DNA of 64,000 nt from Caprimulgus europaeus (taxonomy: Eukaryota > Chordata > Aves > Caprimulgiformes > Caprimulgidae), in assembly GCA_907165065.1 (NCBI GenBank), contig OU015532.1:46666839-46730838 (forward strand), in the 5' to 3' direction. The stretch's first letter is position 1; each line of letters opens with the position of its first letter. This document shows, in pieces, positions 1 through 11,830 of this stretch. The notes under the pieces are model-generated. The model saw only the letters and a program-made list of their open reading frames with translations, was not told the origin of the DNA and searched no databases. Both the position numbers and the translations under genes were made by a program.

Positions 1-350
1 ACTTACAGGACAACTGGTGGAAGGCCAGTACATCCTCCTCAGACCTTCTCTTTCTGTTTCTTTGGAGGTCTGATCAATCATCACTGCCTTGCTTACATGT
101 TCATCCTGCCATGTATCCTGTACAGTAACTGAACAGATAAAAAAACATCAGCTGAAAATAATATAGTAAGCAGTTCATTAATATACTTGATAATATATTG
201 GTTACATTGTTCAAATTAGCAGTCTAGAAAGTTCTACTGTGTCTATAAATTCTCCAGACTCTGTGATGGATGGTGAGCTTCCAGCCAGCCAGCCCTTTTA
301 AACTTGATTTTTGGCTAGCTAGCTGATGGTCTCAGTGAAAGGCCAATGAA
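1..350. other. AT-rich single-copy DNA
   Basis: No open frame of note, no recognisable repeat and no RNA gene. Only a short tandem word (gctagctagct, near 315-322) stands out. Confidence 0.6.
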
Positions 351-430
351 GTGATACATGTATTAATAATAATAAGATGACACATGTATTAATAATAATA
401 ATAATGTGATACATGTATTAATAATAATTA
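351..430. repeat. Short AT-rich tandem repeat, 3 copies
   Basis: The word acatgtatt recurs at 356, 382 and 411, each time followed by a run of AAT/ATA trinucleotides. This gives three units of 26-29 bp. The trinucleotide run differs in length between units, as expected from slippage. No function is implied. Confidence 0.85.
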
Positions 431-2709
431 CATATCACTAAAATATTAATGGAGATTAATTAAAATTACCACTCATATAATTTATCATGAAAGGAGCGGG
501 ATATTCTGATACACATTGTTAGATTCCAAGTTAACTGGAACCAGTCAAGAGAAAGACACTTAGGTATTGCAATAGACAGATAATGAAAACACAGCAAAGC
601 TTGATGTGCAGCAGAGAAATGAAAGCAAACAGAGTGCTAGCACACAGAAGAATAAGGAAATATATTGAAAATGCTGTGCAATTATATAAATCAACAGTGC
701 TGTTTCCTTTGGGTACTGGACTCAGACAGGGGTAGATATTTATTTTTGCAAAGTCAATAAAGTGAAGCCCTGAGCTGGAACATAAAACACTTCTATTGCA
801 AGGGAAGGAAATGGCACCCTTGTTTCTATCTACATGTTGTCTCTGAGAAATTACTAGTGTGGCCTTCTTAATCTTATCTGAGCAGAAATATTTAGCTGAA
901 TAGATCATCAAGTGCTGTCTTTGAATGCTGGCACTGTGGCATGTCTGTATTTAGTGGTCAGTAAATTTTGAATGCAGATCTGAATGTGTTTCCAAGCCCC
1001 ATTCTGTTTTCCCCTTCAGCCAATTTGTTGTTCTGGAGAACATTAATATTCACATCCTTTTTACTGTGTCTTAGACTTGCTCATGTAGTTCAGCTGCACT
1101 GGTATTTCGAAACATTTAGAAGGAAGTAAAAAGAAAACAAAGCCTCAGTGAATAAAACCTAGTAAGAGTATGTTTCTGTATTCAATTTTCACTGTTTGTA
1201 AGGTAATCAGTAAAAGAAAATGCCTGGAGTCTTGTGACACCCACTCAGCGTGCTTGCATATCGCTACCCATCCATAACAGCTCCATCAGTAAAGCTGGGG
1301 GTGATGAGGAATGATTAGCCGTGGGAGCTACTGCAGTAAATATTCATACAAGTAGGAATAACTGTAGGACTCCATTTTTGCATGTATTTCAGGCTGCTTT
1401 GAACCCATTTCTATTTTATGGTGCCTAAAGTACCGCTATCTCTAAACTTTGTTTGGTTTCTGAAGGGGAAAAAAGTGTCAGAAAGATTATTGGTTTCCAA
1501 AGGGGATGCTGGACTTTAAGGGTGATCTTCTGAGTGTCATAATAGAACATAAAGAGAATTTTGTGAAGTGGTTTCTGTCACTGACTGATTCTCCAACTGG
1601 AGAAACATACATTTCTGGAAGTGGAGAAGTGTCTGAACATGGTCTGTCACGTAAATCCTGCCTTGTGCGAGAATAAAACTGACCAGAGATTAAAACCAAG
1701 TACAACTATGATTTTGTTGTTGTAATACTCTTCACTGACATTGGTTCCCCCTTCTATAAGACCACCCCATCATGTATTCCCATTCTGAAAATCCATTTAG
1801 CTTGTCTTAAAAACAAACAAACAAAACCTCTGTGAATTTGGTGGGCTGTGAATTGGAAAGGATGGTTGTCGCCAAATCTCTGAGTGTAGGGCTGTTACTG
1901 AAAAGTCACCATTTTAATGTCCAGAAGTCTTCTGTTTTTATGGTGAAATGCATTAAACTACACACATTTGATCTTATGAAACTCTTCTGTACATTCAAAG
2001 TTCCCCTTATCTTTCTACTTCTAAGCAACCAATATATTTATAGACTCTAATCATATCTTCTCTTCACCATCATTTTGCTAGAGGAAATGAGCTAAGCACT
2101 TTCCAATTCCTCTGAGAAGATTGGATTCTGTTCTTTGGCTGATGAGCCTGTTATCTTCTACAGCTTGAATTAATATCCCTTGCACATGGATGGTCATCTG
2201 TGAAGTCCACATGAGGTGTTTGGACAGTTGCATTGGAAGTGGAACAAAAGGACCTGATACCCTATGGCTGCATCATCTTGGTTATCCAGTAACTGCCTGG
2301 TAGCATTAAACTTTGCACCTTCGTCCTTCCACGTGCAGTTTATTAGACTGAACAATGTAACTGAAATCCTTCTTAGTCAGTGACTGAAAGACCTTGGAAG
2401 TACCATGAAATGGCATCCTATTTATTTTCTCCATTTTCAGGTGCTTGAGTGAAAACAGATAAAAAACAGACTTTGTACACATGGGGAAAACAGGTGTTTT
2501 CTTATTAAAACTGTCTGTCAGGTTAGAGATGGATAATGTACCTTCAGCCTAACTACATTGCTTTGTGTTACATTTTTCATGTATCTGCATCTTGGATTAT
2601 TATTATTTTTTTTCCTGCTGAATTTTCTCTGAAAATTCCCATATCTGCAGCTCTTGGGAGCATTGCTCCCACTTCTTTGGAGTAACTTTGATATTTATTA
2701 ATCTAGAAT

Positions 2710-2711
<2 letters not shown>
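431..2711. other. Non-coding single-copy DNA
   Basis: Open frames here (for example 531-911 minus, 1487-1705 minus and 1832-2050 plus) are short, have no recognisable domain and lack supporting splice signals. I see no LINE, LTR or SINE sequence. The stretch around 1240-1440 is less AT-biased than its surroundings and could be a conserved non-coding element, but that needs a cross-species alignment. Confidence 0.55.

Positions 2712-2749
<38 letters not shown>
2712..2749. repeat. (TA)n microsatellite
   Basis: An uninterrupted AT/TA dinucleotide run of about 38 bp. It is likely polymorphic in length. Confidence 0.95.
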
Positions 2750-2752
<3 letters not shown>

Positions 2753-4447
2753 GTATGCCTACACTAATAGATTATATAAAGATCTTTGATCTTCTTTATT
2801 TGAGGTTTTTTTTTTCAAAGAGCTTGGCTTTTGCTATATCAAAGTCAGAAATGATGATAATTATCACAAAAGAAAGGTCTTGTTTTCCAGCTGTATCTAC
2901 TTAAATTCCTTTAAAGACTGAAAGAAGAGAGTAGAACGATCTCCTTTCTTGGCATCAAAGGGTCATGCTCCCTGGATGGGTATCCAGGCTGCACAGCCAC
3001 TTCCCCATCGAACATCCCTGCCACCCAGGCTCCTGATGAATGGGCTCTGTGAGAGGAAGCAATGTGTCATTACCATTTTTATCCCTCTGCAGGGCTGTCT
3101 TTCCCCTGCTGTAAACACCTCCCCACACGTGTTATTTCATTGCTGCAGTGATATAGAGGCCATGTCACTGCAGTATTGATTATTATGAATGAAGAAAAAA
3201 ATAGACTTTTTATTTTCTTTCAGAGTTGCTAAATTTTAATGCAATTGATACAGTTTCTAATGCCCTACCAAGGTTAAGTTTAAGGCTAATTTAAGTTTAC
3301 TTAACCAGAAAATAGTCTTTGCCTTTTATTCTATCTAGTCCCTGGATGTATTTGTAATACTTTCTCTCTTTGTTGCTTTGCATCTCTCTCAGACAGTGAT
3401 TTATTCTTCTTTTGTTTTTCTCCTTTTACACAGTGTATGGATTTAGAAAAGCCAGCTGGAATACTGGTGGTTGTTTTATACTCATGGGACCCTACAATAT
3501 TTACCATAATAAATTGGGACCGTAAGTCCACTGTGACTTTGCTGACTTCATTTTAATTTAATTAAGAGGTGAAGAGGAGTGTGATAATATTAATTATCAC
3601 AATAAGCTATAGTACCATTTCATGAGGTAGAAACATATTTCTGTTGAACAAAGTGTTTTCATATCACCCGTGGCCTGAAGGGCAAAGAAACCACTGTGAT
3701 CACCAGCGATGAACCATCGCTGATCTGCGGCCGTCTGGCCGTGGGTGTGGCTGAAGGGGGATGAGAGTGTCAAGCAGAGAGCAGAGCAGGTAGGGAGATG
3801 ATTTTCATCAAACCCCCATCTTTTTATCTCTCTATCCACTTAGTTGCAGAGGCTGAACTCCACTGAGATTGCCAACACCACCATTATTCCACTCATTGCT
3901 CAATGTGTGTTCATTTTCTGCTTCCAAGATCGATGCCTGGTGTGCTGATCTCGTTCTCAGGTTCGTTTTTCTGAGGGCAGTTATGTGTAATCCTCCGTTC
4001 ACCTGCATCATGACAACATCATGACTAATAAGTGACAAATAGTTGAAATAATAATTCACCTGTGGGGAAACTCAAGGACCACGGAGTAATAAAATCTTTC
4101 ACCTCTCCTAAATGGAACTATGGTCGTAGTTGTTATGATTGCTGTGATTTGTGTGCTAATTTTTGCTTTTATTTTTATTTGTCTGGTAACTTCCTTTTTT
4201 GGTTATTTTGTAATTTATTAAAGGAGTTAATATTTGTGTTTTGCCCCCTGATGGGAGTTTCTGTTCATAAATGTTCCCATATCTGTGAAGAGGAGATGGA
4301 AGGAAAAGTAAAACAGTAGGTTATCAAGAAAAAAAAAACAAACAAGGTTTTCTGTTCCGTGTAACCTAATCTGTACCTCCAGGGATGCTGTGCTGCTGAA
4401 ATAGAGAAACACTGATTTTTAAAAAAATAATAATTTGAGTCTTTCTG
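2750..4447. other. Non-coding single-copy DNA with a small palindrome
   Basis: No gene or interspersed repeat recognised. A near-perfect 20-bp palindrome (gtgataat / attatcac arms with a 4-bp centre) lies at 3581-3600. Short open frames on both strands (3597-3839, 3832-4059, 4062-4319) show no family features. Confidence 0.55.
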
Positions 4448-4957
4448 CCCCTGTCCTGGGCACTGGTGAGGCCGCACCTTGAGGACATGGAGGTGCTGGA
4501 GCGTGTCCAGAGAAGGGCACCGGAGCTGGGGAAGGGTCTGGAGCACAAGTGTGCTGAGTTCCCGGCTGAGGGAACTGGGGGTGTTGAGCCTGGAGAAAAG
4601 GAGGCTGAGGGGAGACCTTCTGGCTCTGTCCAAGTCCCTGCAAGGAGGGTGCAGAGAGGTGGGGGTGGGTCTGTTCAACCAAGGGACAAGGGACAGGACA
4701 AGAGGAAATGGGCTCCAGTTGTGGCCAGGGCAGTTGAGATTGGATGTGAGGAAGAATTTCTTTGCTGAAAGGGTTCTGAGGCATTGGAAGGGGTTGCCCA
4801 GGGCAGTGGTGGAGTCCCCATCCCTGGAGGGATTGAAGAGTCGTGTAGACACAGTGCTGAGGGACATGGGTCAGTCGGGGATGGGTCAGTGTTGGGTTCA
4901 TGGTGGGACTCAATGACCTTAAAGGGCTTTTCCACTATGATTCAATGATTCTGTGAG
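4448..4957 (+). mobile_element. CR1 LINE, 5'-truncated 3' fragment
   Basis: A non-LTR retrotransposon fragment carrying the last part of ORF2 (reverse transcriptase C-terminal region) and the short 3' UTR. The plus frame from 4479 keeps the family hallmarks in order: [19 protein letters not shown], then a GVGLF-type motif, DRTRGNG, a LDVRKNFF-type motif, and [15 protein letters not shown]. The end has the CR1 tail (aatgattctgtgag) with no poly(A). Compared with the 56297 copy it lacks about 35 bp between the CACCTTGAG and GACATGGAGGTG words, a small internal deletion that breaks the frame upstream. It is a dead copy, as are almost all CR1s in bird genomes. Confidence 0.95.
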
Positions 4958-5711
4958 AAGTGTTGGATGGTATTTGACAGTATGAGAAATGTCTTTTAAT
5001 TGAAATGGGTGTCTGGAGAAGGGGAGATGACTTAAGGTAGCAGTTGAAAGCGGTGCCTTCACCTGGCATTGGGAACTGCACATGATGAAGTAAATAAACC
5101 AGACCCCAGTGAGCACAAGCAGAACCATGTGGCAGCTCTCTGTGTACCGCTGCCGGTGAAAGGCTCGTAGAGAAGATAAAATACACTGACTCTATCCAGA
5201 CAGACATCTCTGTGCAGACCAGAAACTCCTGAGAAAACAGATGTAGGTTGCTTGTGTACGGTATTTCTAGGACACACAGATTGATTTTGTTAGGAAATCT
5301 AAAGTACTAAATCTGTAAACCTGCAAATTACAAGAAGGAAAATATATTTCCGTGAAAGTTTAGGTTACAGTTTTGTTTTTTTTTTTTCTTGTTTCTTTGC
5401 TTGCTTCTATTGATTTTAATTTCAGTCATATCTAAGTAATAATAACATGATTTATTTTTTATTTTTTATTTTATTTTCTCAGGAGTAGGACCCTGTCTTA
5501 TATTCAGAAATTGGAGAATGTGTTTCAGCTTGTCTTTAATTTTGAGCACACGCTGCTCTGAGGGAGGGATAAAACAATACTTTTTACAATATCATCCTAC
5601 TACAAATTCTATTTCCAAGACATTTGTAAAATATCCTATAAACTCAGGATAATCTGATTGTGGGATGGTGCTTATTTAATTAGCATTTATCCTTATCTAT
5701 ATATTTCATAA
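4958..5711. other. Non-coding single-copy DNA
   Basis: Contains three overlapping minus-strand open frames (4919-5128, 4935-5207, 5059-5277) that occupy different frames over the same bases, which argues against coding. A T-rich patch lies at 5375-5392 and 5455-5480. No repeat family recognised. Confidence 0.5.
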
Positions 5712-5822
5712 AGTCACAGACTGGTTTGGGTTGGAAAGGACCTTAAAGCTCATCCAGTTCCAACCCTCAGGGACACCTTCCACTAGACCAGGCTGCTCAA
5801 AGCCTCATCCAACCTGACTTGA
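5712..5822 (-). mobile_element. CR1 LINE 3'-tail fragment
   Basis: Read on the minus strand, this is the terminal roughly 110 bp of a CR1. It holds the words GATGAGGCTTTGAGCAGCCT, GGTCTAGTGGAAGGTGTCCC and GAGCTTTAAGGTCC, and ends near AACCAGTCTGTGACTT. It belongs to the same tail class as the copies at 6472 and 38978. The segment usually lying between GTGTCCC and GGGTTGGAACTGG is shortened here. There is no coding capacity. Confidence 0.9.
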
Positions 5823-6471
5823 AATATTTATGATAATAAGATAATTCTTTTTTTACATGGATTAGGTATGGACTTAAGACTTTGAGATGTTTGTGAATTC
5901 TAAGTGTATACAAATAAATTCTATGACTTAGATTGTTCAATTGATAATGAATAAATATGAAGCTTATTTTTTAAGCAACATAAATATAAAAGCTTTCTGG
6001 TTTAGCCACTTTTACTACAATGAATTCTGATTAAAGCTAAATATTAATTCAAATTAAATCATTTGAATCTGTCGATTGTAGTGTGGAAAACAGTGTCAGT
6101 TTCTGCATATATGAATAGCAATTATAGTGTCTTTTCCCTGTGTCCAGAACTTGCTTTCCCTCTTTGTGGTAAGGGAATTCATCTATATTGCTTTTCCTAA
6201 GTGAATAGCATCTGTCACAGAGTATATGAAGATGACTTAGGTCCAGAGATAAATCTGTGCTGAAACCCAGTAATGACTCATATCTTCAGTTCTTTCCATG
6301 TAAGCCCCAGTGTAGACATTCATATTTCAGAATAAGTGTCAGATTCTGATTTAGTTGAAGCCAGATAAAAATGACTTAAAATAATGACTTAAAAATGACT
6401 TAAATCAATATAATGCAGTGTTAAAGTTAGGAATGTTCATGCAGAGACTTAAAATAGCATTAGTCTATACA
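5823..6471. other. AT-rich single-copy DNA
   Basis: No gene or known repeat. The word aatgacttaaa is repeated three times at 6370-6403. Confidence 0.55.
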
Positions 6472-6609
6472 TGGAAGTGTTCAAGGCCAGGCTGGATGAG
6501 GCTTTGAGCAACCTGGTCTAGTGGAAAGTGTCCCTGCTGCTGGCAGGGGGGTTGGGACTGGATGAGCTTTAAGATCCCTCCCAACTCAAATAATTCTATG
6601 ATTCTATGA
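6472..6609 (+). mobile_element. CR1 LINE 3'-tail fragment
   Basis: The terminal CR1 segment, from TGGAAGTGTTCAAGGCCAGG through GAGCAACCTGGTCTAGTGG to the tandem octamer end (attctatgattctatg). It is severely 5'-truncated, at about 138 bp. It has the same orientation and tail class as 38978-39402. Confidence 0.93.
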
Positions 6610-6880
6610 CTGCAATTTCATGCAAACTGTGTATAAAATGTCATTTAAAAGCTTTACAACCAGTAAGAAGCTCTGCTGCACTGTCCTGTTTCCCAGTCTA
6701 TCTCAAAGCCATAGCCATCTCAAGCTGTTTCTGTTACATATGGGAGCTGAAGGGACAGATCTGAACATGATGTGAGGAGGATTTCCTCTGAGGAAACCTT
6801 TTGTGCCTGGGAGAGGACACTCTGAATCAGCTGGTGGTGCTTCTTCCCATTTGTTTGGACCACGTGGCTTCCACTGCAAG
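6610..6880. other. Single-copy DNA between two CR1 fragments
   Basis: Nothing recognisable. Base composition is slightly richer in G+C than the surrounding region. Confidence 0.5.
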
Positions 6881-7001
6881 GATGAGCAACCTGGTCTAGT
6901 CTAGTGGAAGGTGTCCCTGCTCATGGCAGGGAGGTTGGATCTGGATGATCTTCCAATGATCTTGGGAACTGGATGATCCCAATCCTTTCTATGATGATGA
7001 T
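6881..7001 (+). mobile_element. CR1 LINE 3'-tail fragment, degraded
   Basis: Shares GAGCAACCTGGTCTAGT and GGAAGGTGTCCCTGCT with the fragment 400 bp upstream. It has a 5-bp duplication (tctagtctag), a duplicated GATGATC segment and an eroded octamer end (ttctatgatgatgatg). It could be an independent insertion or a partial local duplicate of 6472-6609. The divergent tail favours an independent insertion. Confidence 0.8.
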
Positions 7002-10000
7002 GTGGGGGAGGCTCTCCTGCTGCTGTTGTCCTTTGGAAGCAAATGCCTCCTGGGCTGGAATTGGATATCCCCATAATTTTTACTCTGCTTTGGCTCATAT
7101 AGAATCTTTTACACCTGTATAAAGCAGGTATAAAGTGTTCTTATTCTGATTTGCTTGTAGTGTGCAGAGGTGTTGATGACTCCACCAAACACCAGGCACT
7201 AAAGAATGAGTTGGAAAAGGGCGGTTGATAGCAGTGAAAGTGAACTCCCCTCGTGTTGACATTACTTTTGATTTGTTAGGAATGGAGGAGTAGCCAAGAT
7301 TTTATACAGCTGAGAAATGAAATGATCATTGAGAGTGGAGAATTATCCCCTCAAAAGAAATCAGGTGGTTTAAAGCAATGACAGAATAAGAAAATATCTT
7401 TGGAAAAAAAAGACACTAAACTTTGGCCTATGCTCAATGGTGTGGTAAAGAAATTGTTCATTAACCTGCCCTTAATTAATCAGCTTTACATGGCTGGAAG
7501 CTATATCTCTAAAAGCTATATACTGGTTCATGCATGCAGTGCATGTTTTTGGGGTGAATATATGAATGTTGTTTAAGAAAGAAAAAAAATAATCTTAATT
7601 TAAAATATTTTTTAAATCTTAGAGTTGAGTGCTGAGTGAGCTAACTGATGTGTGTACTTAGAAGTGCATGTCAGAATTACAATATAAGAAACATTTTAAT
7701 CTTTCCTTGCCTCCCCCCGCCCCGAGGCAATAAAGGTGCTGAAAAATGATGTCGTTGAGGAAATTCTGGGTAACTACATGAGCTGGCAGAATACATTTTG
7801 TTTCACAAGTACACAGACATGCATTTCATTATGCAAGGGGAAGGAAAATCTGAATAATTCATTCTCAGTCACCACTCATCAAGGAACAATAATACCATGA
7901 TTTTTTTTTTTCTAATTTATCCATTAAAATTTGTAATGTGAAATAATATGACCTTGTTATTTCTGCGAGGGAAGATCAAGACTGTGAAAATAAGGTTTTA
8001 TTTAAATACACCGTGGTGATGGATGAGAGCATTTGTCCTTACTCAGTCATGTAGCGTTAGCTGTAGAAACAGTGGGAAGATGAGCTCATCAGATTGAGAC
8101 ATAACATTTAGAGAGTGGAAAATAGAAGGCAGTGATACATCTTGTCAAACTACTGGAAAGCAGAGCCCTATCAGAATTCAAAATTAAAGGGTCAAAAAAA
8201 AAAGGGTTTTGAGACACCAACAGGTTGTTGAAATACAGTAGAGTGTGGTAGGTGTTGTAACAAGAAAATGCTGTACTGCTGGTGGATGGAAAACCAACCT
8301 TTCCTTCAGTGGCCATGGTACTGTGGGAACGTGGTCAGGAAATCAGATTCTGTGATGTTAGAGGGAGTTTGGAAAACAAACTGAACCCTCACTTTCATAG
8401 CACTTCCTCAAAATATTATAGGTACATTTAATACCTGGCTTCAGGGAAGAGAAGAGGCAATGGGCACACGTTGAAGTAGAGAAAATTCCATTTAAATCTA
8501 AGGAATTTACTGTTTGGGTGATGAAACAGGGATGGTCTTCACAGGTCCTTTATGGATTCTGTCAGGGATTCCCAAATACAGAATGAAAATTGGTTAGTAA
8601 TTAATTGTATAGGTAATCTTATTTACACCCCAGGCAGTTCTTCAGTTGCAATGATGATGTGATACTTGTTTAACTAGAAAATGATTACTGCTATTACTTT
8701 TATTATGGAAACAGGAGTGTCAGGTTGTTATCACTGTCCTATGCATTGTACCAATCACTGTCTGCTGCTTACAAGTAAAAAAGAGAAAGTAAATTACATG
8801 ATGAATTAGTGTTGTTGTTTTACAGGTGGAAAACATAGATTGAAAGATCAAATCCACATGCTTGATGCTTTTCTATGCATAATGCTCATTCCCACCCTTG
8901 GTGACCCTGTTTTGAAGGTATGGCTGAATTAGAAACTGGAAGAAGTCCAGGTCCCAGTCTCACCAGCAGTGGTTGCACCAGCAGTCCCTGACTGGTGCTG
9001 GAAAGCAGAACAGGAGTTGAGCAGTGGTGGTAGTTACCAGCAGGCACAGTGCATACCTGAGTGTGAACTCTGGGGTGGTGCTGAAATACCTCACCTAACT
9101 TTCAGGAATTATTGTATGGATAAAGCTGGAGTATTGTTAGGTGCTAATTAATGTTGTGATATATTAAAGAGAGACAGGACAGATTCAGAAGGTTTTCATT
9201 GCAGCAATACCTTAGCACTTTCAATACCAAGTGGCAGTTAATTCTGTAATTATAGAGTAATAGTCACTGTCTTTGTGCAAGGAGGGAAAGGATGTGATGT
9301 GGTTTGGAGACTGGAACACCATCTGAGCCATGCCTGCAGTGCTGCCAGAGGGAGTTCATCACATCCTTGGGAAGGAAAAGATACCAAAGGCAGGTAAAAT
9401 ATTTGAGGTTCATTTAAAATTTAGTGAAGCATTGTTGCAAGAGGAAATGTGACTCCTGCTGTCCTTTGGCAGAGAGGCTGTCACCCTTTTAATGGGTGGG
9501 GACATTGGGCCATACTCTGATCTTCATGCAGCACAGGAGTGAAATCACTTTCTACAGGGAAGTTCTTGGGATGATCCCTATGATGAAGTTTTAGACCAGC
9601 AGTAGTCTCTGCAGCTTTCCCTTACATAATAGTGAGTTAAACTGTGGTATAATCTGTGACTGTGTCCAATGCAGTTTTGTCTCTTGTACCTATTTTTGTC
9701 TCCTGATTATTCTCATTTTTGTATGGGAGATGAATAATCTATCAGTGGTGTAGGTGTATGTATAAAGGGCTTTTTCCTGCTTTAAAGAATAACACTTTTA
9801 AACTTTTATATTCTATTCCCTATATATTATATTAACATATTTTCTCTATAAGATTAAATATGTTTCTATTTTTATATTGTATAAATTTGATGAAGAATAT
9901 ATTTATTTTTAATATCTGTGCCTGAGTGGAAGTTCTTTCTGATGGTATGAAACTATTAAATTCCTCCAGCTAAGTTTTAAATAATGGTTTATTGCTTTTC

Positions 10001-10640
10001 TAGATCCTGAAGCTATTTTTTTTCTTCCATACATAGAAAGCAGTCAGCAGAGACAAGAAGCTGAAAAAAATGATGACTTAATTACACTTAATTAATAAAT
10101 CCACTGGATCACAATAAGTTAATAAGAGTGTATGATAATGTATCTTCAGGACAGATCACTGTTTGGAGGAAACATGACTGATGTGATCAAAACATTCCTT
10201 GTATTTCCATACTGCATATTGACTGGATACATCATTTTCAGTTATTCAGAAATATAATATATAACTGGTGAGATAAGGTAAATAATGACTAGTGATGTGC
10301 ACTGTTACCATTGCTGAAAATCAAAGAGAAACTGCAAACCATACAATATTTCAAATAAAGCTCAGTGTTAGTTACTACATTTTTCTCTCTGCTTTTTCCT
10401 TCGTTGCCTTCAAAGACAGAAGAAATGAATCTTCTGGAAATTCAAGTGACTTACAGCAACCACATTGTCTCTGAAGTCTTTGAGTTTTGGCATGAACTTG
10501 TCAGATACCATACGTCTGCGATCTGTTGATTAATTAGGCATCAACATTATATTTACTACCAGATGGTTTTTTACTTCAAAAGACAAATTACATTTCCAGG
10601 TATTTGAACAGCTGCATCGTGTGCAAAATGAATGCAGGTT
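7002..10640. other. 3.6 kb of non-coding single-copy DNA
   Basis: I see no repeat family, RNA gene or convincing exon in this stretch. Open frames at 8089-8316 (minus), 8969-9151 (plus) and 10292-10474 (plus) are at chance length for AT-rich DNA. The 7710-7730 patch (cctccccccgccccgagg) is an isolated C-rich spot. Direct A/T runs are common between 9780 and 9920. Confidence 0.5.
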
Positions 10641-10900
10641 AATGTGGTGCACACCTGCCTTGGGGTGTTGGTGTTCTTCAGTGGAGCAACATGAAGAAGT
10701 TTCAGATGAATAAAATATATATATATAGCTGTTAATGATTATCACACATATAAATAATCACAATGGAAGCAGATTGATGGGTTAAAAATAAATATATTGT
10801 TCAGATGTGCACTTAGCAGGGAAGATTTCTCCATGTCATGGGGATACCTGGTTTTTATTTTGTGTTGGGAAGTAGCTCTGCTGTGTCAGAGACACACATG
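10641..10900. repeat. 260-bp tandem duplication, unit 1
   Basis: Matches 10901-11154 with a constant offset of 260 bp from the first base (aatgtggt) to the GTCAGAGACA word at the end. The two units have only scattered substitutions and small compensating indels. An internal (TA)n patch lies near 10715-10729. I cannot assign the unit to a transposon family. It is not coding: no frame is open across both copies. Confidence 0.9.
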
Positions 10901-11154
10901 AATGTGGTACACACCTGCCTTGGAGTGTTGGTGTTCTTCAGTGGAACAGCATGAAGAAAGCTTCAGATGAATAAAATATATATATATTGCTGTTAATGAT
11001 TATCACATATATAAAAACTCACAGTGGAAGCAGATTGATAGGTTAAAAATAAATATATTGTTCAGATGTGCACTTAGTAGGGAAGATTTCTCCATCTCAT
11101 GGGGATACCTGGTTTTTATTTCCATTGGGAAGTAGCTCTGCTGGGTCAGAGACA
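10901..11154. repeat. 260-bp tandem duplication, unit 2
   Basis: Second copy of the upstream unit, head to tail and immediately adjacent. Shared words include TGTTGGTGTTCTTCAGTGGA, GCTGTTAATGATTATCACA and ATTGTTCAGATGTGCACTTA. Homology stops at about 11154, where the downstream unique sequence starts. The visible divergence suggests the duplication is old rather than an assembly artefact. Confidence 0.9.
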
Positions 11155-11450
11155 GTTTCTGCACAAAGGATACCCAAGTATTCTTGGTGCTCCCTGGTGC
11201 TGGATGTTTGGTGGTGTTGAATGGACAGTTCCTGCCAAATGCTATAAAAAACTGTTGAAGAAAACCCCAACCCAGAACAAAAGAACCAGCTGTGTTTCAA
11301 CGTGTGCAGCTCAGAAAAGGATGATGATTTTTGAGTCGTTGAGTCGTGGTGTGAATTGGCACCACAGTAGGTGGGGATTTTGGCAGGTAAATGGGATAAT
11401 GGCTGTGGTGAAGACCACCCACTCCGTGGTGTCTCAAGAACAAATTCCAC
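11155..11450. other. Unassigned sequence between duplication and CR1
   Basis: About 300 bp with no recognised family. A 118-codon plus-strand frame (11099-11455) runs through it from unit 2 of the tandem duplication, but unit 1 does not preserve that frame, so I do not call it a gene. Confidence 0.45.
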
Positions 11451-11830
11451 ACTGAGTGGCTGAGGGAACTGGGGGTGTTGAGCCTGGAGAAAAGGAGGCT
11501 GAGGGGAGACCACCTGGCTTTGTCCAAGTCCCTGAAAGGAGGGTGCAGAGAGGTGGGGGTGGGTCTGTTCAACCAAGGACCAAGAGGAAATGGCTTCACG
11601 TTGCACCAGGGGAGGTTTAGACTGGATCTGAGGAAAAATTTCTTCACCAGAAGGGTTGTCAAGCATTGGAACAGGCTGCCCAGGGAGGTGGTGGAGTCAC
11701 CATCCCTGGTGGGATTTAAAAGACGGGTAGATGAGGTGCTCAGGGACATGGTTTAGAGGTGGAATTGGCAGTGTTGGGTTAATGGTTGGACTCGGTGAAC
11801 TTAAAGGTCTTTTCTGCTATGGCTCTAAGA
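11451..11830 (+). mobile_element. CR1 LINE, 5'-truncated 3' fragment
   Basis: The frame at 11475-11756 reads the end of CR1 ORF2: [10 protein letters not shown], a GVGLFNQG motif, [44 protein letters not shown] and a terminal RDMV before the stop. This is the normal C-terminus of the family. A 12-15 bp loss precedes RGNG compared with the copy at 4448. The 3' UTR follows (gaacttaaaggtcttttctg) and ends in a mutated octamer. It is close to the CR1 consensus and so probably a younger copy than those at 5712 and 6881. Confidence 0.95.

Noticed and set aside
3581-3600. 20-bp palindrome as a possible binding site
   Set aside because: Short AT-rich palindromes are common in this composition, and no protein motif is recognised.
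4265-4935. Several overlapping frames of 100-200 codons on both strands
   Set aside because: All are shadows of the CR1 fragment. Only the plus frame from 4479 corresponds to CR1 ORF2.
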